This document shows positions 9,178-20,026 of a stretch of 64,000 nucleotides of DNA, in pieces; position 1 is the stretch's first letter, and every line of letters begins with the position of its first letter. The stretch comes from Leptobrachium leishanense. Its lineage: Eukaryota > Chordata > Amphibia > Anura > Megophryidae. The stretch lies in assembly GCA_009667805.1 (NCBI GenBank), contig CM019072.1:37255519-37319518 (forward strand). The letters are read 5' to 3'. The translations under genes were made by a program, and so were the position numbers. The notes beneath the pieces were generated by a model. The model saw only the letters and a list, made by a program, of their open reading frames with translations. It searched no databases and was not told the origin of the DNA.

Positions 9178-12107
9178 CTATTCCGTTACGTCAGCATCAG
9201 TGGATTGATAACTGCTGATCCAGGACTGATTCATTTTTATAAATGTTAGCCGGTCTACAGAGTCGGTGGACAGACGCACTCTTTTGTCTGTGACAAAACC
9301 TCTAGCGGCACTGAACTTCCTTTCGGAAAGCACGCTAAATGAAGGGCAACCTAGTAGCTGCATAGCATATTGGCTAAGTTCTGCCCAGTGATCCTCAAGT
9401 TTTTTCATCCTGTGCTCCCTCTGTGCGTGCAGGATGAGCTCTGCAACTTTCCCCTTGTATCGTAGATCAAGAAGGGTTGCCAACCAGTAATCATCCCTCT
9501 CCTTGATAGCACGAATCCTGGGGTCCTTTAGCAGGCTTTGCATCATTAGGGAGCCCATGCAGCATAGGTTGGAGGTGGCATTAGCTTCCGAGTCGTCCTG
9601 GTCAATGAGGATGACCGTATCGTGCACTTCCTCCTCCCAGCCACGCACTAGCCCTTGTGTTTCTGGGCACACGAAACCCTCCCTTTAGGAATCCCCACCT
9701 TCAATGCTCCTCCTGTCTGATCTGAGTAGGACCCGCTGGAATGCTGTCTGCGGAAAGACTGGGGCCTTGAGAGCTAGGGAAGGCCTCCTCTTCCTCCCGC
9801 TGCTCTGCCTCTAGAGCCACATCTATAATTCCCCGCAGAGTGTGCTCCAGCAGGAACACTAAAGGAATTGTGTCACTGATGCATGCACTGTCCCTGCTCA
9901 CCATCCTCATTGCCTCCTCAAATGGTGACAGTACAGTGCATGCATCCTTGATCATCAGCCACTGCGGGGGGGGAAACAAGTTGACCTGAACCTGTCCTTG
10001 TGCCATACTCACACAGGTACTCGTTGAAGGCCCTCTGCTGCTTGTGCAGATGCTGCAGCATTGCTAATGTCGAGTTCCACCTGGTGGGCATGTCACAGAT
10101 CAGACGGTTTGTGGGAAGGTGGAATTCTCTTTGAATTTCTGCCAGGCAAACGCTTGCTGGGAATGACCGTCTGAAGTGGCTGCAGACTTTTCTGGCCTGG
10201 ATGAGAAGCTCTGGCAGCCCTGGGTACTTAGTTAGGAAACGCTGTACCACCAGATTTAGGACGTGTGCTAGGCATGGTACATGCGTCAATTTACCCTTGT
10301 GTAGGGCGGAGAGAAGGTTGCTGCCATTATTGCAGACGATCATTCCCAGCTCAAGCTGGCGTGGTGTTAACCATCTCTGCACCTGCCCCTGCAGAGCTGA
10401 CAGAATTTCTGGCCCGGTGTGGCTCCTGTCCCCTAAACAAACCAGCTCAAGCACAGTATGGCATCTTTTTGCTTGAGCCATTGCGTAGACCCTGTCAGGC
10501 GTCAGTTTAACTGCCACTTCGCCAGAGACAGAGAAGGAGGAGGAGGGAGAGGAGGTGGAGCAGACAGACCTCATACAAGCAGGTTTCTGGAGGCGTGGTG
10601 GATGAACAAGCTCCAGCACAGAGCCCCGTCTTGGATCCCTCCCAGCTGCGATCAGAATTACCCAGTGTGCCGTGAAGGAAATGTAACGACCCTGTCCATG
10701 CTTGCTGGACCACGTGTCTAAAGTCACATGCACCTTGTTGCTGACTGCCTTTCCCAATGACTGGATAACATTGTCTTCCACGTGCTGGTATAGTGCCGGA
10801 ATGGCCTTGCGTGAAAAGTAATGGCGTTTTGGAACCTGCCACTGTGGTACAGCACATTCAGCAAATTCACGGAAGGGAGCAGAGTCCACCAGCTGGAAAG
10901 GCAGCAGCTGCAATGCGAGTAATTTTGCTAAGCTGGCATTTAGATGCTGTGCTTGGGGATGGTGGTTGGGACTATATTTTTTCTTTCGCTGCAGCAACTG
11001 CGGCAACGTAATCTGACTGCGTAAATCTTCAGCTGCTGGGATGATGTCACATTGTGAGGAAGGAGCTGGTACATCCATTACTGTAGCATCATCCCTGTCG
11101 GTGGAGGTTGTAGGCAATGACATGGCAGGACATACAGTGGGGGTAGAGACAGATGAGGAGGAGGAGGAGGACCTACGCAAAGTTTTGCGCCAATGGGATG
11201 TGTGGCAGTTGTTCATATGTCACCTCAAGCACGTGGTACCCAAGTGTCCGGTATCTTTCCCACGCTTAAGCCTCATCTGACATAGATTACAAATAACAAC
11301 GCTGCGCTCTACTGCACATTTCTTAAAGAACTCCCAGACAACAGAGTTCTTGCGTGTGTTCTTTGAGACAACAGTGCTCTGCACAGGAGCAGCTCTGGCA
11401 TGTGATGCCTTGGACTGGCTAGTGCTACGGTTGGTCACAGAGGATGTTGTGCCTCGTGTTTGCTGTGCCTCCTCCTCCCCCTCTTCCTCACTTAATTCCT
11501 CTGTTCGATCAGGCACCCAGGTGGAGTCATTGACCTCATCATCATTGTCATCATCACCCCCTATCTCCTCGTCACTGGAGCCAACTTGGCAGTATGCTGC
11601 AGCTGCTGGGGCAACATGAGTGCCAGTTATTTGTGTGTCATCACCGGCACCCCCTTCCTCTAGGTTGATTATACTCCCTTGCTCAACCTCAGAGATTGAA
11701 TCAGAGCACTGTACTTGCTGCGCATCCTCAAGCAGCATGTCACTCTCATTGTAGTCAAACAATTCAGCTGACTCCTCCGTGTGTGATAGCGAGGCTACGG
11801 CAGGAGTAGCTGTGGACATGGAGGCTGCATTAGATGCTTTGGCAGCTGAGGTGGACTGTAAAGCACTAGAAGCCTGGCTGGCAGAGGACTCGGAGGATGA
11901 GGTTGGCCTGGTTAGCCAATCCACCAAGTCCTCTGTATGTTGCTGCTGCTTAAGACGGCCAGCACCAGTTAGAAAGGACAAGCGTGCCCCTGCAGAGGAT
12001 GCACCACGTCCACCACGACTAGAGGCACAGCCTCCCGACACAGGGGCTGCTTGCCCTCTTATCTGTGTCTGGGAGCGTCTGCCTGTCCTTTTTGTTCTTT
12101 CAGACAT
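9178..12107 (-). pseudogene. hAT transposase (BED finger, RNase-H fold, hATC), broken copy 1
   Basis: From the ATG at 12107: a Ser/Ala/Glu-rich acidic N-terminus (about 250 residues); a BED zinc finger (NSVVWEFFKK, then ICNLCQMRLK, then a C-terminal H-x-x-C-H cluster); the RNase-H-like core with VTLDTWSS; and the hAT C-terminal dimerisation region (QLLGCPSFSVLSE, then RVRLSTDSVDRLTF). It would excise and insert the element. Defects: an in-frame TGA at 11220-11222 where copy 2 has CGA; the second catalytic Asp changed to Asn (CNNGSN at about 10329, copy 2 CDNGSN); a frame change near 9970-10012 shared with copy 2; a short deletion near 9715; and loss of about 300 bp before the hATC region (near 9405). 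Confidence 0.88.
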
Positions 12108-12189
12108 GGTGAGTGATATATAGATTAATATATACAGAACTCTGATTCAACTCTGGTATAAAGATTTAAAGAACTTTGGTATAACTCAG

Positions 12190-12545
12190 TGAGACACACT
12201 GATAGCTGGCAGCCAGTGACAAGAGACAGATCACCTCAATTCACAAATGTTTTAAAGAAATTAGTGAGCCCCAAAATACTGCGTGGTACTGGTTGTGTGA
12301 CAAGACACAGATCACCTCAATTCACAAATGTTTTAAAGAAATTAGTGAGCCCCAAAATACTGCGTGGTACTGGTTTTGTGACAAGACACAGATCACCTCA
12401 ATTCACAAATGTTTTAAAGAAATTAGTGAGCCCCAAAAAGATTTGCTGGCACAGTGACAAGACACAGAAGATCACCTCAATTCACAAATGTTTTAAAGAA
12501 AGTTGTAAACCCCAAAAAAACTTGCTGGCACAGTGACAAGACACA
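12190..12545. repeat. 81-bp tandem repeat array upstream of hAT transposase, copy 1
   Basis: Four to five units contain AGATCACCTCAATTCACAAA and TTAGTGAGCCCCAAAA. The array starts about 80 bp upstream of the transposase ATG, in the promoter/5' leader position. The unit length is a multiple of three, so it stays open in one frame (TRHRSPQFTNVLKKLVSPK). I do not regard that as a gene. Confidence 0.88.
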
Positions 12546-12978
12546 CATAACCTAAATTCCCTGATATTTGGTAGAAATGAAACCCCCCCAGACCCCCCAG
12601 TAGTGTGGCAGACCGGCAGTAACAACACACAACTATCTCCTTTGAAATCTCCTCTGAAATGCGTGCAGAATCGGCGAGTGGAAACGTTATATAGTGTGCT
12701 GCGGGACTTAGCTCTGTGAGCCCATGATTGGGCAAAATTTGCCCAATCAGGACTCTGAGCCGTGATTGGCATAGTGTTGAACCTGTCTTGCACCAGACCT
12801 GTGGTCAGGTGCAAGGCTGTAGCCAATTACGAGCTTCAGGCCAGTGGGAAAATGCATTGTGGTCCATTGTGGTCGAACATGCGGCGAACACCCGGAAATG
12901 TTCGGTGTTCGCGATCTAGTCGAACAGGCTAAGTTCGGGTCAAACTCCAAACCGTCCGAACCGAACAGCTCATCCCTA

Positions 12979-13544
12979 AAGGTGACTTTGATCGTAAACT
13001 AAATTTTTTATTTTTTTATTTATTTATTTATTTTCCCCCTGTTTCTTTCCCATCTATTTTTAGGCATTATAACAACAACCGGTAGTTAGGTCCACCAAAA
13101 TTTGCGGTGGTTAATATTTATATTGAATACTAGCTTTTGCCCGCGGCTTCGCTCGCGTGGATTTTAGGATTTGTTAAAATTGATTTTTTTAAAAGAAGCT
13201 TGAGGTTTTTTTGGTAAAAATCCCCACCTTGGGAACATGTGTTTTTTTATTTTTCAAGAAGAATGTAAGTGCCAAATTTCACACCTGTAACATCTTTGGT
13301 TTTTGAAATATAGGTATACTGATAAAAGTATTCACATCCGTTTCCCCCACCCCCTTAACTGGATTTTCGGAAAATGGTAAAACATGGGTTTTTTGTACGA
13401 AGATTGTAAATATTGAATTTCACACCTGTAACATCATTGGTTTTTGAAATATAGGTATAGTGATAAAGGTATTCATCCCCCTTTTTGCCCCCCCACTGGA
13501 TTTTTGGAAAATGGTAAAATACGTGTTGTTTTATTTTCAAGACG
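12979..13544 (-). mobile_element. Insert between duplicated hAT right ends, with a Helitron-like 3' terminus
   Basis: This begins with AT-rich DNA. At 13130 a CTAG followed by CTTTTGCCCGCGGCTTCGCT resembles, read on the - strand, a Helitron 3' end (GC-rich hairpin, short spacer, CTAG). A TC start could not be assigned. Within it a unit of about 140 bp is duplicated (13268-13405 and 13408-13530; shared TTCACACCTGTAACATC and TTTTTGAAATATAGGTATA). Confidence 0.5.
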
Positions 13545-13755
13545 AAGTTCGGGCCGAACTCCGAACCGTCCGAACCGAACAGCTCATCCCTACTATAGTG
13601 AATAAAGTTATCCATTCTGATTTTGCTGATTTAGGTCTCTGCAATTTAACCCGTTACAGAGAGTGACAAATCACTTTTCGCTCAATCTGGCATGCATGAA
13701 AGCATACAATATTCATGTTGCTTTTGGTAATATAAAATTATTGTTTTATACACAG

Positions 13756-13937
13756 GATTGAATCTAGTCAAACTGATGATCATCCCATTGTGATTCCCTT
13801 TTACATTCTTACTTATGATGGTCAAGTGATACAATGGAAGCCGGTACGAATTGTTAGCACCTGCAACTTACAGGTTTTCAAGTTCCCCTTTGATATACAA
13901 AAGTGTTCCCTGACGATTGGATCTTTTGTGTACTCAG
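13756..13937 (+). CDS. 5-HT3-like receptor subunit, Cys-loop exon
   Basis: This coding exon has acceptor CAG at 13753-13755 and donor GTATGT at 13938. It encodes the loop E region (FYILTYDGQVIQWKPVRI) and the complete 13-residue Cys-loop: Cys, then NLQVFKFPFDIQK, then Cys, with the family-typical F-P-F-D. Immediately after the loop the sequence reads CSLTIGSFVYS. In 5-HT3A the equivalent position carries the loop B tryptophan that makes a cation-pi contact with serotonin. Here it is phenylalanine, as I recall for HTR3C/D/E-type subunits. The exon is 182 bp (one base, 60 codons, one base) and splices in frame with both neighbours. The upstream intron of about 12 kb holds a whole hAT transposon. 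Confidence 0.92.
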
Positions 13938-13939
13938 GT

Positions 13940-14346
13940 ATGTTAAAACAAACAAAAATTGTCAATGGTCCAAGGAAGGTATAAACAAAGACAGTATTTA
14001 TAAAAGACAATAAACAGAATGCTGAAAACCAATGGAAAACCAAAACATTTGTCAAAGGTATTAATGCATCATGAAATCATATATCACCAACAATTTTTTG
14101 TGGGGCAAGAACTGTTAACAATGGTTTAAAGGGTTTGACAATCTTACACAACAAAGTGATGGAGAACATTTACAGAAGCAGCAGATGAAATTGAGGATTT
14201 GCCCTATATCTGCTGAAGAGTATACAATTTGGTTAAAGGTATACTCTAGGAGAAAAACAGGTTGGGATGAAATTTAGGGATTAAACATTAACTCCTCCAG
14301 ACCCCCTCCACACCTATCCTCCCATTTTCAACTGTGAAGCTCATTT
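13940..14346. other. Intron; nothing recognisable
   Basis: This is AT-rich intronic sequence following the Cys-loop exon donor. No coding similarity was found. Confidence 0.5.
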
Positions 14347-14612
14347 TAAAACATAGAAACATAGAAACATAGAAAAATTTCGGCAGATAAGAACCTTTCG
14401 GCCCATCTAGTCTGCCCAATTACATGGATACTTTACCTGGATTTATCTTTTGTTTAGGATAGCCTTATGCCTATCCCATGCTTGCTTAAATTCAATTACT
14501 GTTTTGGTCTCTACCACTTCTACTGGAAGGCTGTTCCATGTATCCACCACCCTCTCAGTAAAATAATGCTTCCTGATGTTACTTTTAAACCTTTGCCCCT
14601 CTAATCATACCA
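14347..14612 (-). mobile_element. CR1-like LINE 3' end
   Basis: Read on the - strand, this is the same 3' tail as the + strand copy ending at 18856: the C-terminal coding stretch with a TGGAACAG-type motif, a short 3' UTR and (ATGTTTCT)n-type terminal repeats. It is 5'-truncated. Confidence 0.75.
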
Positions 14613-14939
14613 TTATTCCAGGCTCCCTCGCCGTTAGCCAGGCATGATGAACTGACATTTCTGTCAAACAACAGCTGTCATGTGAACGGCGGAGACTTGG
14701 ACGCTCAAGCAAGCATCCAGCCAATCCAAAGGCTCTTAATACGAGCACATTACTTATAAATAATTACAAATTAGATTGAGTGGTCACAGTGTATAGAGTG
14801 TCCCTTTACAGTGGCATACTAAAGGGGGGGCGGGGAGCAGACCGCCTCGGGTGCAGCCAGGCATGGGGTGCATCTAGCCAGCTGTCACCCTTCAGGGCTG
14901 GCCCATCCATGCTGCAATGCGGTCTGTGGTTCCATAAAA

Positions 14940-15740
14940 GGAATAAACGGTTAAATAAAAAATGTATAAAAACGGGGAATATTTTTTACATTGAAACCAA
15001 TGGGATTCACCTGATTAAACCTGTCCAACAAAACCACCGACAATCAGGGCATTTCACTGACATTTCTCTGCTGTGCTGTGTTCTCTGACTAGATTAACCA
15101 TTGTTTCTCTACAGGGATTTCGCCGTCACTGAAGTGCACCATATTTCGCTTGAATTTCGCCAATATTTGGCGAATTGATAGCTTTCTGAATAGTCTAATG
15201 GCCATGAAATTGCACTGTATGGGGAAATTCACTGTTCGGTGCAGTTCGGTGGCAAATTAGTCTCTTTGAATAAAACTTTGTTTGCCTCCCCCCCCCCAAA
15301 TAAAGGATTTATATCATGTACCCATTGGAGGGCAAAGGATTCGCCCATTTTTTTTTAAAAAAGGTGCTTATTTTTTTATTCTGTAACTGACCTTTTTATT
15401 TTTTAAAGGACACTTTTTATTATTTAAACACATCTTAATGAATTTCTATTGGTTTAAACCGCTATTAGAACAGTAGCAGCTTTTCTTTTCTTTGGGGAAA
15501 GGGGGTTCTGCAGCTCAGTGGCATTTGGCAGTCAGTTCGGCGGCTCCATGTCTGGCGCACTTCGGGGATCCTGTGGTGAATATTGTGTTCACCAAGGGTA
15601 AGTGAAATGGAATTGCCGAACTGCACTGAACTAGAAACCATAGGAATTTCACTGACATTTCTGTGCTTTCTGAATGACCCTTTATAAAATGTGGTGTGTA
15701 TGAGGGTATCACAAGCTCAACAGCAAAAAAATTCACAGGA
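14940..15740. repeat. Unclassified dispersed repeat, related to 25740-26330 and 61560-61850
   Basis: Blocks such as TTTCACTGACATTTCT and the CGAACTGCA-type stretch recur (inverted) near 25770-25930 and again around 61560-61850. There is no coding content. Confidence 0.5.
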
Positions 15741-15862
15741 ATGGGCTGGGTATGAGGGTATCACAGAGCTCCACAGCAATAAAACTTAGTAATGTGCATT
15801 GTGTGGATGTGAGTTTTACTGCTGTGCAGCTCTGTGATATGCTCATACACACCATATATTGT
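15700..15862. repeat. Satellite family (54-60 bp unit), about 2-3 units
   Basis: The motifs are TGTATGAGGGTATCACA, CACAGCAATAAAACT and a nearby inverted unit. The same units form arrays at 24480-24965 and 60753-61058. Confidence 0.7.
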
Positions 15863-16079
15863 TAAATTTTCATTTGCCATTTTGGGTGTTGAGATGTTGG
15901 GGACCAGCAGCAATTGAGGTATGTATGGGAACTGCAGACTCCCCAAGGAAAGCTGCTTACCCACAACTTGTATCTCAGTCCTGGGACAAACAAACAATCA
16001 GCTCAGCTGCAGGGCAAGGTATAGGGGCAACATCACTGAGTCGCCACAGTAGGTACACAATGACTGTGGCGGCATTGGA

Positions 16080-16850
16080 CAGCTATGTTCTTTCAACTTT
16101 ATAAATCAATGGTAAGATGCACCTTGAATATGCCGTGCAATTTTGGGCACCCATTTTAGAAAAAGATATTATGGCGCTAGAAAAAGTGCAGAGACGGGCG
16201 ACTAAATTAATAAGGGGAATGGAAGTTATGAGGAAAGACTAACAAGCTTAAACCTGTTTAGTTTAGAGAAACGGTGCCTTAGAGGGGATCTGATAACTTT
16301 ATATAAATATATACGGGGCCGTAGAGGGGATCTGATAACTTTGTATGAATATATACAGAGCTATTATAAACCATTGTCTGGAAACCTATTCATTAATAGG
16401 GGTATACACTGGGCACAAGGTCACCCATTTAGACTGGACGAAAGGAAATTCAGCCTAAAGCATAGGAAGGGTTATTTTACAGTGAGAACAATAAAGCTGT
16501 GGAATTCTCTGATTGTTGAGGTAATTGTTAAAAGTCTGTACAGTCTCTGACCCAAACAACTGGATGACTTCCTGCAAAACCAGAATATATATTTATATTA
16601 TAATATACCCCCTACCTAATAAATTATATTATAATATTATAATATTTAATATGTGGGTAAAAGCTTCTTGATCCAAGGAGAAATCTGACGCCGTTCTGGG
16701 GTCAACAAGGAATTTTTTCCCCAGTGTGTTGCATATTGGCAAACGCTTCAAACTGGGATTTTTGCCTTCTTTTGGATCAACAGCGGTGGGTGAAGTGGGA
16801 AAGACTGAACTCGATGGACACATTTTTTTTCAGACTATGTAACATGAGAG
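16080..16850 (+). mobile_element. CR1-like LINE 3' fragment with reverse transcriptase C-terminus
   Basis: Translated pieces match the end of CR1 reverse transcriptase ([12 protein letters not shown], then the Arg-rich RCLRGDLI block, then DERKFSLKHRKGYF, then VRTIKLWNSLI), broken by a frameshift and a roughly 40-bp local duplication near 16280-16360. The 3' UTR (AAGCTTCTTGATCCAAGGAG, then GGAATTTTTTCCCC, then GGATCAACAGC) is the usual amphibian/reptile CR1 tail. A related tail is at 57525-57723. Confidence 0.8.
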
Positions 16851-17227
16851 CAAGCTTAAATGTCGGCAGCCATCTATGGTGGCACTGAAAACAGAAGTCC
16901 TGATCATATACATTTGAATGACACAGGACTTAAAAAAGATGATACAGTAGGATTTTGAGACACTTTTTCTAGGGGAACTTACAAGGGAACTAGTCATATG
17001 GAAACAAGATTGAAGGAAAGTCTTTGACCTGTGGTAGTTTGAGTACAATGCAATTTGTAGTGACATAGGTGAGGTATCTTTTAGGTATGTTATTGGGTTG
17101 CTGTTTTTTTTTAATGGGTTTTCAGGGATCGTGCAAATGAGTGAAGTTGAATGAACTTGAGAGAGAACATCAGCAAACACAACCTGTGTCTTGCGGGATA
17201 TGACATACATCTTGGAAATGACACAGT
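16850..17227. other. Intron; nothing recognisable
   Basis: There are no coding similarities and no obvious repeat structure. Confidence 0.4.
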
Positions 17228-18931
17228 AAGAGCTACATTACAATGTTTGTGCTCACCTGCATGAGCGTTAACGTTAGCCCAGGTGGCCCTAACGTGGACC
17301 ACCCACTTTACAATCCAAACGCTAATGGGTTAAGAAACTTTTGGTAACTTGCACTTTTCAGCGTGAGGTTACTGTACTTTGCGCTCCCTATCCTTAACAT
17401 GGGGAGCGCAAAGTGTTAATTAGCGTTCGTATTACAATCTACTAACGCTAATTAACATCTGGCTGCGGTTAACAGACAGTTAACCAAAGACAGGACTTGG
17501 TGCTAAAGGAATCCGTCAACACCAGCCAAAAGAAAAAAAACAATCAGAAACTCACCTCCTATCCCACGGCGAAGACCGCGGCTCCAACCGCCTCCTCTGT
17601 CCGGCGGGAGCAGGGAGAGACTGGGGGAAAAAAGTCCCCAGTTTCCCCCTGCGGATCACTACGCCGACCTGCCGGTTCTCGCGTGGCGAGATCCGGCAGG
17701 TCATGTGACCAGCAGCGTCTGGCTCAATGGAGTCCTATGGACTCCAATGAGAGGATACGTGTGGCGGCGCTTAGCGCTGCTGCACGCATCCCCGGGCTTA
17801 GCGCCCGATAACAATGCATGCAGCTTTTTAAGCGCCTGCATTGTAATATCGCCCTAAAACGGGGGTGTAAAGGAGAAACTTGGACCCATTCTCTTTAATA
17901 TTTTTATTAGTGATATTGCAGAAGGTATTAATGGAAAAGTATGTCTTTTTGCTGATGACACAAAGATTTGCAACAGGGTTGACGTTCCTGGAGGGATCAG
18001 CCAAATGACAAATGATTTAGGTAAACTAAAAAAATGGTGGGAGCTGTGGCAATTGAGTTTTAATGTGGATAAGTGCAAGATAATGCACCTGGGACGTAAA
18101 AACCCAAGGGCTGACTATAGAATATTTGATACAGTCCTAACCTCAACATCTGAGGGTTGGGATTTAGGGGTTATTATTGCAGAGGATCTAAGGGTAAGTA
18201 GTCAATGTAATAGAGCAGCAGGAAATGCTAGCAGAATGCTTGGTTGTGTAGGGAGAGGTATTAGCAGTAGGAAAAGGGAAGTGCTCTCATGCCACTGTAC
18301 AGAGCACTGGTGAGACCTCACTTGGAGTACTGTGTGCAGTACTGGAGACCGTATCTCCAGAAGGATATAGATATCTTAGAGAGAGTTCAGAGAAGGGCTA
18401 CTAAAATGGTATACGGCTTGAAGGAGAAAAGTTACCAGGAAAGGCTTAATGATCTAAACATGTACAGCTTGGAAAAAAGACGAGACAGAGGAGATATGAT
18501 AGAAACATTTAAATACGTAAAGGGAATCCACAAGGTAGAGGAAGGGAGTATATTTAAAAGGAAACAAAGTAGCAAAACAAGAGGACATAGTCTTAGATTA
18601 GAGGGGCAAAGGTTTAAAAGTAACATCAGGAAGCATTATTTTACTGAGAGGGTGGTGGATACATGGAACAGTCTTCCAGTAGAAGTGGTAGAGGCCAAAA
18701 CAGTAATTGAATTTAAGCAAGCATGGGATAGGCATAAGGCTATCCTAAACAAAAGATAAATCCAGGTAAAGTAACCATGTAATTGGGCAGACTAGATGGG
18801 CCGAAAGGTTCTTATCTGCCGACATTTTTCTATGTTTCTATGTTTCTATGTTTCTAAACCTGCAGGCGTAGGTTTTTCTCCTTTGTGTCCCCGTTTTAGC
18901 GCGGTAATCGTAATGTAGTCCTAAATGGGAA
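17228..18931. mobile_element. MITE of the TTACAAT family, split by a CR1 insertion
   Basis: The left end is near AGCTACATTACAATG and the right end near CGTAATGTAGTCCTA, with inverted GTTAACG/CGTTAAC blocks, a GTCATGTGACC palindrome at 17700 and TGGAGTCCTATGGACTCCA at 17728. Its close relative at 19041-19873 is uninterrupted there. The CR1 copy occupies about 17872-18856, within the terminal hairpin. Confidence 0.65.
17872..18856 (+). pseudogene. CR1-like LINE reverse transcriptase, 3' half
   Basis: The frame reads from FADDTKICNR (catalytic Asp pair of the reverse transcriptase) through LKKWWELWQLSFNVDKCK, then MHLGRKNP, then YRALVRPHLEYCVQYWRPYL, then LERVQRRATKMV, then SLEKRRDRGDMIETFKYV, then TWNSLPVEVVEAKTV. 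Two overlapping open pieces (to 18313 and 18289-18759) show a frameshift near 18290-18310. The tail ends with ATGTTTCT repeats. It is a 5'-truncated, inactive copy. In intact elements this enzyme carries out target-primed reverse transcription. Confidence 0.88.
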
Positions 18932-19040
18932 CAATATTTTTCTATGTTATTTTTACTGTGTGATAGTGCAAATCTCAGATATACACTGTCTAACACTTTC
19001 TGGTGTTTGAAGGGATAACAGACCATCTTTGTACCATATA

Positions 19041-19873
19041 AGGGCCACATTACAATCTTAATGCTAACGTTAACGCTCACCTGAGTGAGCGTTAACGTTA
19101 GCTACGGTGTCTACCGCATATTACAATCCAAACGCAAACGTGTTAAGTAACCCGTTTGCGTTTGTTACTTTGCGCTTTTCAGCACGAGGTTACTGTACTT
19201 TGCGCTCCCTATACTTAACATGGGGAGCACAAAGTGTTAATCAGCGTTAGGATTACAAAGTCCCAACGCTGATTAATGTCCGGCTCTGGCTAGCGGAAAG
19301 TTAACCAGAGTCAGGACTTGGTGTTAACGGATTCTTCAGAAGCGGAATCCGTTAACAGCCAAAAAAAAAGGAATCATATACTCACCACCTGTCCCACGGC
19401 AGGGACCCGGCTCTGTCCGCCTCCGGCGGGAGCAGGGAAAGACTGGGGGAAAAAGTCACCCCAGTCTCTCCCTGCGTATCACTACGCTGACCGGCCGGAT
19501 CTGACGAGGCGAGATCCGGCAGGTCATGTGACCGCCGACGTCTGGCTCCATGGAGTCCTATGGACTCCATCGAGTGGATGCTCGTGGCTGCGCTCAGCAC
19601 TGCCGCGAGCATCGCGGGGCCGTAGCGCGCGGTAACAATGCAGGCAGCTTTTTAAGCACCTGCATTGTAATTCCACACTAAGGGCCATATTACATACTTG
19701 GTGTTAACTTAACCAGAGCTGTTGTAAACTTCCCAGAGCCATTATAGCCTATGGAGGTTTTCAGTTTACAACAGCTCTGGTTAAGTTAGCACCAACATTG
19801 TAATATGGCCCTAAAACGGGGGCGGTAGGGGGAAAACTGCCCCCGTTTTAGCGTTGAGATGGTAATTTAGCCC
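19041..19873. mobile_element. MITE of the TTACAAT family
   Basis: It starts AAGGGCCACATTACAATC and ends GGTAATTTAGCCCTA on the other side. It contains inverted GTTAACGCTCACCTG/GTGAGCGTTAACG arms, GTCATGTGACC at 19522 and ATGGAGTCCTATGGACTCCA at 19550. There is no coding content. Other copies or fragments are at 17228, 22610, 26600, 29110, 33660 and 61240. Confidence 0.7.
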
Positions 19874-20026
19874 TAAGTGTCTTATTCAACCATAAATCAT
19901 GTCTTATTAGTTGCATAGTTATAAATGCATTATCTGTTTTTACTTTTTGTTTAATGAGAGAATGCTGAACAAAACTCACAAAATCTGACTTTCATATGTG
20001 AATTTTACAAATATTGTCTCCTGCAG

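Larger units (their letters stand above)
7301..13592 (-). mobile_element. Ac-type hAT transposon, copy 1 (6.3 kb)
   Basis: The ends are TAGGGATGAGC and, reversed at the other end, TAGGGATGAGC. This closely resembles the TAGGGATGAAA ends of maize Ac. Palindromic GTTCGG/CCGAAC clusters sit just inside. The transposase is on the - strand (9178-12107). A 139-bp tandem array lies on the 3' side (about 7930-9130) and an 81-bp array on the 5' side (12190-12545). A sister copy in the opposite orientation is at 34698-45570. The right end is duplicated (12930-12978 and 13545-13592), with about 570 bp of extra DNA between, so the copy is rearranged. Confidence 0.85.

Noticed and set aside
12482..12826. 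Open frame next to the 81-bp array in hAT copy 1
   Set aside because: The corresponding frame in copy 2 is altered by substitutions and indels and has no known domain; it lies in the untranslated end of the transposon.
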